Part shown: piece by piece, positions 56,101 to 62,333 of the stretch
How positions within the stretch are numbered: the stretch's first letter is position 1
Layout: each line of letters starts with the position of its first letter
Assembly (NCBI RefSeq): GCF_001522545.3
Contig: NC_031768.1
Span: 8,763,403 to 8,827,402, forward strand
Reading direction: 5' to 3'
Length of the DNA stretch: 64,000 bases
Origin: Parus major
Lineage: Eukaryota > Chordata > Aves > Passeriformes > Paridae
Position numbers and translations under genes: made by a program
Notes under the pieces: model-generated
Told to the model about the DNA's origin: nothing
Databases searched by the model: none
What the model saw: only the letters and a program-made list of their open reading frames with translations

Positions 56101-59100
56101 TTTAGCTGAACTAAAACTTGGGGGTAATTTTGCCTTGGAGTTGTAAATATAGCTTCACTATTCCATTTTAATAACTGAATATATTAAACTATAAACTTAA
56201 CAAAAAACTTCATTTCATTAAAAAATAAAATTGCATTATATATACATGCTACTCTGTTTCTCATATTTGCTGTATTTTTCTAATAGTCTAAGCCAAAATG
56301 AGGGTGCTACTGTAAAAGTGACAATTTTAAATGAAATTTAAGTCTGGAAGGAGGAAGAGGGAAATAATCCTTGCCTTTACTGCAGAAAGACAGCCTTCTT
56401 CCAGCTGAATAATATTTTTTTCCTTTTCAATCATATACAGAGGGTTTATTGGGCAGCAATATTTTTGTGTATGTGTCTTTGCAACCATTAGTGTGGATCT
56501 AGAGTTGGGGAGGAAAGAAGTGCCTTTGCAGTTCAGTGGAGGTCATGTGCAGGACTCCATCAGTCTACCTTTAAAACTTCTAAGCAAAACCCTTTCAGTA
56601 CTCACAAAGCTTTCCATGATTAAAAATACAATTTCCATAAATTCCCTTGAAAAATGTGAATGGTTTTATGAACTATTTTCTACTGATTGATGTGTAAACC
56701 TTAGGGAACTGCTGCCACTGTGCTCCTTGTGGTTGGTTCTAGAGGATCTTGCAACAAATTGTCTTCCTTATGATTAAATTCTGGATATGGAAAAAAAAAA
56801 TCACAACAGAATTTATAAAGAATTTGTGCACATATAACATAAGCCAGAGAGCACATCTTTCTCTAATGATGAATTAATAGAAGGTAAGTGTCTGCAGTGT
56901 AAATGGATTTTAGTGTCTGTAAAATTACATTCAATTCCTCCTGAGAGAAGGAAGCGTAAAGCATTTCTATGAAAATCCAATCTCTCAGTCTCATGACAAA
57001 ACTTTTTATGCAATTTTCTTGTTTATTTATATAAATCTTTGTCTACTGGATATAAATAATTGTCAGATGCATTGATGGCTCCTTCTAATGATACCATTGA
57101 TAGAAACTTTAGCTATATAGGTACCTAATTCTTTCAAGGCATGGTTTTGCAATATAATATAAAACTGCAACTGCTTTTCTCAGTGCTATTCAAAGTAGAT
57201 GCCATTACAGTAAACTCTCCAGAGGAATCTCAAGACCCAGTTAAATTACCTTTCAGGCATTAGTTTATACAAACTGTTAGTATTTTATAAAATTGTAGAA
57301 TAAATACATAATGAAAAAAATAGTAAATCCTCTGTTTTTCAGTGTGTTTACCTCTATTCTCTATATATCCATTTTGGGTTTTGACAATGTCACTGAGAGT
57401 GAAAAAGTTGGGTATTTGTAACAAATGCCTCAAAGTAATAAAATTATGTACCATAAACATTTAATGAGGGGCTTCCCTGTTCAGCCTAGCTCATTTTTAG
57501 TAATGTATCTAAGATTTTCTGAGAAAGAATTCTGTGCAAGTGCAGTAACCTGATTGCTAAAGGTCAAGTTTATCTTCTTTAACAACAAGTGGATCTGTGT
57601 ACACCATAATCCTTCAATTTTTATCTGGTAAGCAATATATATATATGGTGAATAAATATATATTTATATTAATAGAATTATTTACTTATTGGTTCAAAAG
57701 TCTACAGAATTTAAGAATAACTCTAGTTGTTGCCAGATGTCTTTTTGATGACTAGCTGTGAAATTTTTAGATCAATTAAGGGCATAGTAAGGTCTTAGGT
57801 CAGATTTGTTTCTTGAAATGTGTTAGTGGTCCTGATAGGTGGATTGGTTTAGGAGCAAATCTGGATTATGTAGCATTCTTCATTATGCAGAACTCCAGAT
57901 TGCTGCTCAACAGGCAGGAATTATTTGGAGAATATCCTCAGTGCAATGCAAAGATGTTTTATTTCAGTGTGGTAACATGCTGGTGGCAAAATAAGAGTGA
58001 TTGCAAGAATAAAACGAGTTCCTAGTGACTCAGGAATTTGGAAAGTTTACTCTGAAAGGTGGATGAGGGAAAGAAATGGGGTTTTTTATGGAAAAACAGC
58101 TGTTCTTGACAGTTTTGTAGAGTCTGGTTGTCAGATTGATCAGTGACTCCCACAGATGCAGTTCTGGCCTAGAGTCATAGGGCATTAACTTTTTGCTGAG
58201 TAGAGCCTCTCAGTATTGTTAAAGAAACCTCAGAAACAATTCTCAAATGGAAACCTTGAACATATTACTGTCTGACTTTGTTTTACTAAGAGACAGTGGA
58301 GTTTGATTATATTCTTACATCCATTCACCACTTGGCCTTGAAGTTTTTGGAGTTATGCTTATTTGGTTATTCAGCTCTGGAAAAAGTTACAGGAATTTTG
58401 ATTTTTAGTTTTTACATTTCTTTTCATGTTAAATAGCCGTATTACAGTTCTGCAGGATGAGTTTTCAAACCAGTGAGTGATAAATTAGTTTTAAATTGCA
58501 GCATTTTATACATACACCCCATTTATACTTTCTGGCTGTGTGTTAATAATGACTTGATACGTAAGACAATGCAGAATACTATAATTTAAAAAACAAATCC
58601 TTGGATATGGATTGCTTTAAGAAAATGTTGTGCAGAGTCACAATGATAACTTTAATAATAATTTACATTTTGGCTCCACTGCATTATTCTGCAGTTCTGG
58701 TTTCCTGAGTGATAGTGATGTAACGTATTTTAAGAAACTGCAATTATTTATGCCTGATAAATTTTGTGTATTCTTCAGTGTGTATCTGCAGATCTGCCTG
58801 TTTCAGTATTGATTCTGTGTGTAAGTACAAAGCTCTGGAACCTCAGCCTTGGTGTGGGATCTGGTTTATCTGCCTGTAATTGTTCATCTTTCTCTCATCA
58901 CACATCAGGACAGAAGCTGACAAACTGCCTCTCCCACTAACTGGAAGGAGTAATTCTGTATCTTGACTCATTTTGAATAGCTTGTAAATCAATATTATTT
59001 TTATTATTGATAAAAGCACCCCAATTTATGCCCTATTTTCTTCATTCAAAATGTATTTGCCTAACAATAGTGATCCATAGATGATTTTGTTAGGCATATT

Positions 59101-62100
59101 AAGGAACCTTCAGGAAGACAGTATTGTAGATTATTATAGGATATCAGGTTATTCAATGCTACATCTGTGACTAAAATTGTGTTCTGTTCTTACATATAAT
59201 CCTCATAGAAATGCATACTAATTAGAAATAGCTCTCTCTCCTATAGAAAAAAGTTAACTTAAAGCTTACTATGCATAAATTCTTTTGTTGCTTCACTCAA
59301 AGCTTTCCCCTAAACTTATGAAATCTTTGCAACTACTTATTGTTATAAAAGTCTGAAATTTCTGGACTTTCCTCTATGTGTACTTTTAAGTTCTCCACCT
59401 TTTTCACTTTCTGAGTATTCCTGGATGTCTTGTTATTTTGTAATAGACCTGCAGTTAATCAGAGACATGTTATAAACATTATGCTATTTTAGAATCCCAA
59501 ATATTTGTGAACAGAAGAGAATGATTCTTGGTATGAATTCTGATATTAGGATAAATTGCCTGTGTGCATGGGCAAGCATGGGCATGCACTTTTAATATCC
59601 ATTTGTCATCTGAGGTTGATCATTTAATTAGTCTCAGTAACAGAGCTGATAAATCACATGGCCATTGGAGCAGGACAAAATTCTATTTAAGGAACACATG
59701 AGAGGTGCCTGGTGAGTGATGTCTGTCACAGCCATAAACCTTCTCAGGAGGTTGGAAGTAGGAGACTTTGTTGTGAGCACTGCATGGAGATTGGCTAAAG
59801 TGTGATTCACTTAAATAACAGAGACAAATAAATGAATGGTAAATGAATGGGGGTGATTCCTTCATGGTGAGTATTTGTGTTACAGCTCTGGAATAACAAG
59901 CAGCTTGAGGAATGTTTAATGAGTTTAATGACTGCAGTAGGAAAGGAGACAGCAGACAGAGGTCAGCATCAGTTATGTACAAATTTTAGTGAGCATCTGA
60001 TCCTAGAAGGTTTAATCTGATGCAGGACAGGAAAGGGAAAATCCCTCCATGTCTCTTGATACAGGATCTGGTTTCAAACACTGAAACAGTGGCCACGTGT
60101 GTATTGACATAGTTTCATTGCTTATACTCTGCCTTTTCTTGCTTGGTTATACAGTCACTTCCTTGAGATTAAAAACTTAATTTTAAAATAATTCACCTTC
60201 TGTTAGTTCACTACTCTGAAAAAGTGTCCAAAATTTCTCTTGAATGACTGAAAATCAAACTTCCAGTCCATATTTACTTATCAGCAATCCATAGGCATTT
60301 CATGTTGAGGTCAACCATGCTAGTAGTGTTCCATTTACTTTGACATCTTGTGGTAGAAACTTGTCTGGTATGTCCAGTCTTTGCTAGAAACTGTACTACC
60401 CTACCCTTCTGCTTTTTACCCAATTTAAATTAATCACATTTATCCTACTTTTGCTTCTGTCTCTATATTGCTTTTTCCTTAAAAAGAAATCTCATTTTAA
60501 CTGATCTTATTTGTATCCCTAGTAATTTGCTGTCATTTCTGTTGTCCTAGCTGTATTTTTTGGTACTTATCCTTTACTTTTGCAACATTCACCGTAAACT
60601 GAAATGGAATAGTCCATAAATGTAGGAGTGTGACTAATTTATTGTTTATATTTGAATAAATGAATCTTTCTCATCTTCAGTAAAAGTCCCACCTTTCCTA
60701 TGCTTTGCTCTTTGTTGACAACTTAAAAGATTTTTTCTTCAGTTTTTTTTCTCCAAGTGCCATTTCAACAAGTCTTTTCATCCATCTCTTTTTTGGCCTT
60801 TTTTTTCCCTCTTGCCAAAACAGTCTCTTCCTATTCTTTCTGGTTGCTGTGCTTTTAATATCCAGTTTGAAATGCAGATTTATTGGGGGACAGGAAGACT
60901 GTTGCTTGACAGGTTTTTGCCTCTGTTTCTTGGAATAGAAATTCTGGATTTAGAAGAACAAGCACCTGAAAAAGGAGTTACAGTAACATAAACACCACAA
61001 ATAGCGAATGTGTTGTAGGCAATGACTGTCTGTATCAGAAGGAAAGGTGATTTAAAAACTGGCTTATTTTCTACAAAAAATAATAAGAAAATATATTTAC
61101 TTAAAAAATGAATGTGCATCTAATGCTGTTAGTGATGCAAGAGAAATCTTTGTAGATGCAGGTATCCATGCATTGGGTGCTTGACAGGCCAGTGCTGCCT
61201 GAACACTTCTTCCACTGATGCCTTTTCCTGACTTACCTAAAAACAGAGGCCAGGCAGAATTAAGAGAATAAAAGAAGATATATTTAATAAAAGGCCCTCA
61301 GGTACATTAAGGGCAGATGAAGCCTCCCCAAGGGGCTACACCCAAAATGGATGATGGTCATGAGTTTTTCAGACAGATATAAGTTTGGTCCATTTACATA
61401 TCAGGGGTCAATTCTCCAATTACAGCTTCAGGTAATGAACTCATACACCCCTGTTTGCTACCCCCCCAATTCACTTCTGTTATACTTTGCAGGGCCTGAG
61501 GAAGTAGGGTGTCCTTGAATTTCAGGCCTAGAGGAATTGTTTTGTCTGACCAAAATGTGAAGACAGTTAACTAAGACTCTATATGGAATTCAGAATCATA
61601 CACTAATGCAGTACAGGATTTCAAAAATATAAAAGCTAAAATCCTAAAGCATGACCACGAGCAGCTGCTTAGAGAATCCCTCTGCAGCAATCCTGTTCAA
61701 GAGAGAAAGAAATGAGATGCAATTAAAAAATACTCACCCTATATTCTCCCAATGAGCTTTACAGTTTGCAAATCCTAAAGTTCCATGTGTGAAAATTGTA
61801 CTGGTCTCTCCATTGCCCCAATAGTTGCCATGCATGCCACGTATGTGTGTCATTTACAAAATGTGACATATCCAAAAAGCACAGTTTAATATCACTTGCA
61901 GTGTTGCAAATGATGTTAAAATGGCATCTTAGATTTTGCTTTGTCTATTTAGATGGATTGGTACTGCTGAACATCTTTGTTATATTTCTAATGAAAAGGT
62001 ATGTAAAATATTAAGGGCCCAACTGTGCAAATCTGTGCTTACATAAGCAGTTCTGTGGTCTGAGCAATATACTTCTGATCATGTTGAGCAATGACTTCAA

Positions 62101-62333
62101 AATTTGTGCTTGAAATGATCTGTGTATACAAATGGATACGAATGGATAATGTCTTGATGGTGTTCTTGCAAGAGTTACTTGCTTTTGATGAGTTTTCCTC
62201 TTTGTGATTTGTCTTCCCCAGGTGTATTCCAATCTCTCAATGCTGAGTGGTGCCCCTGATCTGGCTGTCAACCCAGAGGACACTGCTGCTTACACTTTGA
62301 GTATCTCTCCCTGCAGACGAGGAGTCTTTCAAG
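8059..62333 (+). CDS. CFAP47: CFAP47 (cilia- and flagella-associated protein 47), internal segment, 16 exons
   Basis: Gene-level entry covering the sixteen confident exons listed separately. Seen: joined, they give 2148 nt with no stop codon, every intron starts GT and ends AG, and all junction phases agree. The product reads as a CH domain followed by Ig-like ASH/MSP-type repeats, including the segments 'IGDFVYLIEGAGDLPLPS' and 'YPLTFKPVAESVIM'. Known of the family: CFAP47 is a very large (about 3,200 residues in mammals) axonemal protein of motile cilia and sperm flagella with a central CH domain and many HYDIN-like Ig repeats; loss is linked to sperm flagellar defects. Inferred: the window holds roughly the middle quarter of the protein, so the start codon, promoter, stop and poly(A) site lie outside. 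HYDIN and CFAP65 share similar repeats, but the CH domain plus these motifs favours CFAP47. Confidence 0.9.
8157..8949 (+). other. intron with GC-rich unclassified block (about 8230-8740)
   Basis: Short intron of 793 nt between two CH-domain exons. Most of it, about 8230-8740, is unusually GC-rich for this window, giving overlapping open frames on both strands (such as 8073-8354 and 8202-8471) that show no protein family and run past the exon donor. It is probably a decayed insertion; the family was not recognised. Confidence 0.5.
8950..9066 (+). CDS. CFAP47: CFAP47 exon: CH domain, part 2
   Basis: 117 nt (39 codons), phase 0 at both ends. Acceptor TTGTCTAG; donor AAG|GTAGGT. It begins 'IPTHFIKMYTNPKTYEQFLH' and continues with 'LVKALHAISLDLDIK'. 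This is the middle CH helix pattern (n-x-x-x-al-x-a-x-x-l-g/s-i-x-l-x-i) that leads to the 'aDI' motif at the start of the next exon. Joins in frame to both neighbours. Confidence 0.92.
9067..12849 (+). other. intron
   Basis: 3.8 kb of AT-rich non-coding sequence. It ends in a tandemly repeated A/T-rich stretch at about 12466-12585, then a T-rich tract before the acceptor. No mobile element was recognised, and a slightly GC-richer patch near 11820-11960 is unclassified. Confidence 0.7.
12466..12585. repeat. imperfect tandem repeat, AAATTAAATTATGTAT-type unit
   Basis: The word 'AAATTAAATTATGTAT' or close variants recurs at least four times, spaced irregularly by about 20-35 bases, inside an almost pure A/T stretch. 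It looks like replication-slippage growth of an A/T-rich minisatellite in an intron. No coding role. Confidence 0.7.
12850..12984 (+). CDS. CFAP47: CFAP47 exon: end of CH domain
   Basis: 135 nt (45 codons), phase 0 at both ends. Acceptor ATATTAG; donor CAG|GTAATG. It opens 'ATDICDPNPVMMLILCVHLY', matching the final CH helix (DI-x-DP-x-P-x-MML, then LY-x-LP). It continues 'DTLPQYLPKSSIEFTGPLHA', where strand-forming sequence of the following Ig-like repeat begins. The exon therefore spans the CH-to-repeat boundary. Confidence 0.93.
12985..13481 (+). other. short intron
   Basis: 497 nt, AT-rich. It contains an open frame (13125-13313) with no recognisable product and no splice support. Nothing else seen. 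Confidence 0.8.
13482..13594 (+). CDS. CFAP47: CFAP47 exon: Ig-like repeat after CH domain
   Basis: 113 nt, phase 0 in, phase 2 out. Acceptor GTGGTAG; donor TAC|GTAAGT (near consensus). Translation: 'VRLKNPSNYTLAYSAIVVG' then 'RDAGDFSLPKGNNVTIPAT'. This is the typical ASH/MSP pattern: 'v-l-x-NPs-x-x-l-x-Y-x-a', a loop, then 'vtIpp' before a polar turn. HYDIN and CFAP47 repeats share it. Confidence 0.92.
13595..16344 (+). other. intron
   Basis: 2.75 kb of AT-rich sequence. It contains a short (GT)n run near 16095-16108 and two adjacent open frames at 15198-15659 without any family signature or splice-site pair. A slightly GC-richer patch lies at 15040-15170. No repeat family recognised. Confidence 0.7.
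16345..16495 (+). CDS. CFAP47: CFAP47 exon: Ig-like repeat
   Basis: 151 nt, phase 2 in, phase 0 out; the junction codon with the previous exon (AC|G) is Thr. Acceptor TTTCCCATAG; donor CTT|GTAAGT. It contains 'VEFTIRFLHPAEAVLILIS', a beta-strand pair of the kind 'v-f-i-x-F-x-x-x-x-x-a-x-l-x-l', and then 'GATLTFSLKSEVKNIEPL', the 'l-x-F-x-L-x-g/s' strand that usually closes an ASH/MSP repeat. Confidence 0.92.
16496..17155 (+). other. short intron
   Basis: 660 nt. AT-rich, with an A-run near 16562. A possible extra splice pair near 16909-16941 was considered and rejected. No repeats recognised. Confidence 0.75.
17156..17244 (+). CDS. CFAP47: CFAP47 exon: start of next Ig-like repeat
   Basis: 89 nt, phase 0 in, phase 2 out. 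Acceptor TTCTTTTGTAG; donor CAG|GTAGAC. Reads 'GMIKCKSPCYELKKLNLNVT' and then 'NPFRTDGTF', with Arg at the split codon. 'l-x-l-x-v-x-NPf' is the opening strand signature of these repeats and repeats the 'v-x-l-x-NPs' seen in the exon at 13482. Confidence 0.92.
17245..18548 (+). other. intron
   Basis: 1.3 kb AT-rich. It contains A-runs (about 17622-17634) and T-runs (about 17880-17890), and a short AAC/AAT-rich patch at 17966-17992. No gene or mobile element recognised. Confidence 0.8.
18549..18635 (+). CDS. CFAP47: CFAP47 exon: Ig-like repeat, middle
   Basis: 87 nt, phase 2 in and out. Acceptor ACTACAG; donor TAG|GTAAGT. Begins 'VILLESTNYLVHPEKMYQAR', a strand ('f-x-V-x-L-x-E-s') and then a charged loop, 'QIKQEVKF'. 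The split codon at the next junction is Ser (AG|T). Joined to the previous exon it continues the repeat as '-TFRVILLES-'. Confidence 0.9.
   Translation, partial: GNFAGIHKLFSAPRENVSSQANKARGKV
19640..20050. other. GC-richer unclassified block in intron
   Basis: Composition departs from the AT-rich intron and yields overlapping open frames on both strands (19638-19832 minus, 19642-19944 plus, 19822-20037 minus). No family signature, terminal inverted repeats or poly(A) tail was seen. It may be an eroded LTR or LINE piece. Confidence 0.3.
21700..21756 (+). mobile_element. CR1 LINE 3'-end fragment
   Basis: Contains the CR1 terminal core 'GATGATCTTTAAGGTCCCTT' followed by a degraded CC-x-a-x-GcTgTGATT tail. 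Plus orientation. The upstream extension is too diverged to place. Confidence 0.75.
22015..22380 (-). mobile_element. CR1 LINE fragment, minus orientation
   Basis: On the minus strand this matches the avian CR1 region upstream of the 3' end. Recognisable landmarks on the plus strand include 'CTTCTCCAGG', 'GGAGAAGTGCTCCAGC', 'AGAGCAGAGGGGCAGAGCCC', 'GATGCAGCCCAGAACAC', and 'CCCAAGTCCTCCTCC'. The minus-strand open frame 21870-22304 is the decayed ORF2 reading frame and not an independent gene. Confidence 0.85.
23750..23860. repeat. T/G-rich low-complexity region flanking the gap
   Basis: Nearly pure T and G (GTTTTTTGTTTTTTTGG-like words, then TTTGTTTTGTTTAGTTTGG-like words) on both sides of the Ns. 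Typical of slippage-prone poly(T)/TG sequence that causes assembly breaks. Confidence 0.85.
23783..23804. other. assembly gap (22 Ns)
   Basis: Twenty-two ambiguous bases inside a T/G homopolymer-rich tract, 154 bases upstream of the exon at 23959. The true length of the gap is unknown. Confidence 0.98.
23959..24026 (+). CDS. CFAP47: CFAP47 exon: short linker
   Basis: 68 nt, phase 2 in, phase 1 out. Acceptor CCTTTTAG; donor TGCT|GTAAGT. Translation: 'SENSLLNSKIGALPEDSKEE' followed by 'TC'. It is polar and acidic, without strand pattern, so probably a surface loop or linker inside or between Ig-like repeats. It is the least conserved-looking exon, but the splice signals are good and the phases fit both neighbours. 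Confidence 0.82.
24027..25116 (+). other. intron containing a CR1 copy
   Basis: 1.1 kb. Holds a plus-strand CR1 fragment at 24205-24432. The rest is AT-rich and unremarkable. Confidence 0.8.
24205..24432 (+). mobile_element. CR1 LINE fragment
   Basis: Matches the CR1 3' region in order: 'GCCTGGAGAAGGTTCCAGGG', 'CTTATTGTGGC', 'GGAGAGGGGCTTTTTACAAG', 'AGGCAGGTTTAGATTAGATA', 'TGAGGAAGAAATTC', 'GTGAGGGTGGTGAGGCG'. It is 5'-truncated and stops before the very 3' end. Plus orientation, about 180 bases downstream of an exon donor. Confidence 0.9.
25117..25262 (+). CDS. CFAP47: CFAP47 exon: Ig-like repeat, closing strands
   Basis: 146 nt, phase 1 in, phase 0 out. Acceptor TTTTAACAG; donor AAG|GTAAGA. 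Contains 'EEVVLKAKGSAALDIHFLPF' and then 'HQEKRYCTVILVNEK'. This is the hallmark second half of an ASH/MSP repeat: 'v-x-l-x-x-x-g-x-a-x-l-x-i-x-F-x-P', a charged turn, then 'r-y-c-x-v-i-l-x-n-e'. The start at 25117 is set by the acceptor; upstream sequence in frame is intron. Confidence 0.94.
25341..25394 (+). mobile_element. possible short CR1 fragment
   Basis: The words 'GTGCTGTGAAAAGGGACTTG' and 'GAGGTCCTGAT' resemble the CR1 internal stretch that reads roughly 'gacctgggggtcctggt'. Very short and diverged, so tentative. Confidence 0.4.
27719..27735. repeat. (TA)n microsatellite
   Basis: About eight uninterrupted TA units in an intron. Confidence 0.9.
29581..29614. repeat. (TTGA)n microsatellite
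   Basis: About eight tetranucleotide units with one interrupted copy (TTGACTGATT). Intronic and probably length-polymorphic. Confidence 0.9.
30084..30192 (+). CDS. CFAP47: CFAP47 exon: 'GDFVYLIEG' Ig-like segment
   Basis: 109 nt, phase 0 in, phase 1 out. Acceptor GCATTTCAG; donor AAG|GTACAG. Begins 'IGDFVYLIEGAGDLPLPSEL' and joins directly to '-VILVNEK' of the exon at 25117. The 'n-e-k-i-G-e-F-x-Y-x-I-e-g' closing strand and 'lPlPs' exit are strongly characteristic of CFAP47/HYDIN-type repeats. The second half, 'PALDSPNVLCATSAS', is a linker. Confidence 0.95.
30193..31094 (+). other. intron
   Basis: 902 nt, AT-rich with T-runs. Nothing recognised. Confidence 0.85.
31095..31321 (+). CDS. CFAP47: CFAP47 exon: strand plus helical linker
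   Basis: 227 nt, phase 1 in, phase 0 out. Acceptor TTTTTTAACAG; donor GAG|GTGAGA. Starts 'DASAVQPVLYLKCGLGQTLE' then 'ENLRIPLINESRERALALAA', an opening Ig-strand and an 'i-P-l-x-N-e-x-R-e-x-A-L-x-x-A' helix. It continues 'QQQMSALEYERRSMTGTL', rich in Q, A, E and R and likely alpha-helical. This region of the family is a helical insertion between repeats. It is the longest and most GC-rich exon in the window. Confidence 0.95.
31322..37319 (+). other. long intron
   Basis: 6.0 kb of AT-rich sequence. An A/C-rich patch lies at about 36205-36255, A/T runs at 36925-37050. Open frames such as 33496-33801 (minus) and 34150-34341 carry no recognisable family or splice support. No mobile element recognised. 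Confidence 0.75.
37320..37500 (+). CDS. CFAP47: CFAP47 exon: basic stretch and beta segment
   Basis: 181 nt, phase 0 in, phase 1 out. Acceptor TTTCCCTTGCAG; donor ACAG|GTAATA. Opens with a polybasic run 'RRALLKPRKRP', then 'MKYVDYSVELSMKHFFEVPK', 'KFSIPVLASARVNLDTSSDK' and 'CPASQKT'. The 'Y-x-V-E-x-S-M-x-x-x-F-x-V-P' block looks like the opening strand of another Ig-like repeat. The remainder is a polar linker. The basic run could be a simple surface patch; I see no need to call it a nuclear signal. Confidence 0.93.
42674..42705 (+). CDS. CFAP47: weak candidate CFAP47 micro-exon
   Basis: 32 nt, preceded by an excellent acceptor (TGCCTCTTCCTACAG) and followed by a mediocre donor (CAC|GTAGAA). 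In phase 1 it reads 'GFDNVGSLLLH' and exits in phase 0, which would fit between the exon at 37320 and the candidate at 46425. Could be a chance match, and the family has no motif here that I can confirm. Confidence 0.2.
45595..45755. repeat. A/T-only low-complexity region with inverted repeats
   Basis: Repeated words such as 'AATATTATTAAAATAATATT' and 'TTTCAAAATATTA' occur in direct and inverted orientation; 'TATTTCAAAATATTA' appears twice about 85 bases apart. It is a potential cruciform-forming or duplicated A/T tract. Intronic. Confidence 0.65.
46425..46476 (+). CDS. CFAP47: candidate short CFAP47 exon
   Basis: 52 nt, flanked by a strong acceptor (CTTTTTCCACCTTTAG) and a good donor (ACAT|GTAAGA). 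Open in phase 0: 'ALVSNLENSEEKSVLVT', leaving in phase 1, exactly right for the exon at 47377 (the junction codon becomes Cys instead of Gly). It is closed by a stop in phase 1, so it cannot follow the exon at 37320 directly; it needs a partner exon such as 42674-42705. Hence it is either a real exon with an incompletely found neighbour, or a decoy. Confidence 0.4.
47377..47573 (+). CDS. CFAP47: CFAP47 exon: Ig-like (ASH/MSP-type) repeat
   Basis: 197 nt, phase 1 in, phase 0 out. Acceptor after a long T-tract (TTTTTAG); donor ATT|GTAAGT. Contains 'GIDTVEFPLKFTPKHAGCYH' and 'CQVILKSSCDIRVYEVECVV', a clear MSP-like pattern: 'v-e-F-P-l-k-F-x-P-x-x-x-G-x-Y-x-C-x-v-x-L-x-S-x-x-D-i-R-v-y-x-v-E'. Then comes 'ADAQLEFLSPAYQMVTQEIP', the first strand of the next repeat. 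One of the most diagnostic exons in the window. Confidence 0.95.
47574..51128 (+). other. intron
   Basis: 3.6 kb of AT-rich sequence. It contains an A-run (47898-47909) and an A/C-rich low-complexity stretch at about 48112-48165. Open frames at 48939-49257 on both strands have no supported product. No mobile element recognised. Confidence 0.8.
48112..48165. repeat. A/C-rich low-complexity stretch
   Basis: Runs of AAAACAAAAAAACAAAAAAC type followed by CAAAC/CAACC words. Simple-sequence slippage product in an intron. Confidence 0.8.
51129..51272 (+). CDS. CFAP47: CFAP47 exon: Ig-like repeat
   Basis: 144 nt (48 codons), phase 0 at both ends. Acceptor TTTCTTTCAG; donor ATG|GTAAGA. Starts 'SNLSCEDWRFEATLEGQCFH' and ends 'VPVGETVQYPLTFKPVAESV' plus 'IM'. 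'D-W-x-f-x-a-x-l-x-G-x-x-F-x-G-P' then 'v-x-x-g-e-t-x-x-Y-P-L-t-F-x-P' is characteristic of CFAP47/HYDIN-type repeats. Follows '-TQEIPI' of the previous exon in frame. Confidence 0.95.
51273..52818 (+). other. intron containing a CR1 copy
   Basis: 1.5 kb. Holds a minus-strand CR1 fragment at 52065-52430, then A-rich sequence. The rest is unremarkable. Confidence 0.8.
52065..52430 (-). mobile_element. CR1 LINE fragment, minus orientation
   Basis: Plus-strand landmarks follow the reverse complement of CR1 from its 3' end inward: 'AAAATCACCCAGGTTGGAAG', 'GTCAGCCCAACACCATCAT', 'CCATGTCCCAAGTGCCACAT', 'CCCCTGGCACAACTTAAGGC', 'CTCCTTTCAGGTATTTGTAG', 'TTTCTCCAGGCTCAAC'. The small minus-strand open frame at 52058-52306 is part of this copy. 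Confidence 0.92.
52819..52992 (+). CDS. CFAP47: CFAP47 exon: Ig-like repeat, closing strands
   Basis: 174 nt (58 codons), phase 0 at both ends. Acceptor CTTTGTTGTAG; donor AAG|GTAATT. Begins 'GRLILRNVTAGTQNIFSLKG' and continues 'IGKKPLPQDCIVIECEVGKV' then 'AHKILWVHNYTKKMLKYK'. 'G-x-L-i-L-x-N-x-x-x-G-t-x-x-x-F-x-L-x-G-x-g-x-x-P-L' closes one repeat; 'i-x-i-e-C-x-v-g-k' opens the next. Confidence 0.95.
57636..57670. repeat. (TA)n-rich simple sequence
   Basis: An ATATATATATAT run, a short GGTGAATAA interruption, then ATATATATTTATATT. Intronic. Confidence 0.8.
61215..61551 (-). mobile_element. probable ERV LTR fragment (solo-LTR-like)
   Basis: Read on the minus strand, the block runs through a TTTTATTAAATATATCTTC-like poly(A)-signal neighbourhood into a C/T-rich 'CTGCCTGGCCTCTG' segment, an arrangement typical of the R-U5 end of bird endogenous-retrovirus LTRs. 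On the plus strand the words 'AAAAGGCCCTCAGGTACATT' and 'GGGGCTACACCCAAAATGGA' resemble LTR copies in songbird genomes. No gag, pol or env sequence is adjacent. Boundaries and family are uncertain. Confidence 0.5.
62222..62333 (+). CDS. CFAP47: CFAP47 exon: start of next Ig-like repeat
   Basis: 112 nt, phase 0 in, phase 1 out. Acceptor TGTCTTCCCCAG; donor AAG|GTACCA. Reads 'VYSNLSMLSGAPDLAVNPED' then 'TAAYTLSISPCRRGVFQ'. Joined to the previous exon it gives '-MLKYKVYSNL-', a continuous strand, followed by 's-G-x-p-x-l-x-V-x-P' and 'Y-x-L-x-i-x-P-x-r-r-G-v-F-x-G', a standard repeat half. It is the last exon in the window; the gene continues beyond the right edge. Confidence 0.94.

Larger units (their letters stand above)
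52993..62221 (+). other. very long intron (9.2 kb)
   Basis: AT-rich. It contains an A/T dinucleotide stretch at 57636-57670 and an LTR-like block at about 61215-61551. Open frames (such as 54851-55246 minus, 59683-59982 minus, 60705-60938 plus) show no family signature. Exons on either side are both phase 0 and the joined protein reads smoothly, so no missing exon is required. Confidence 0.75.
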
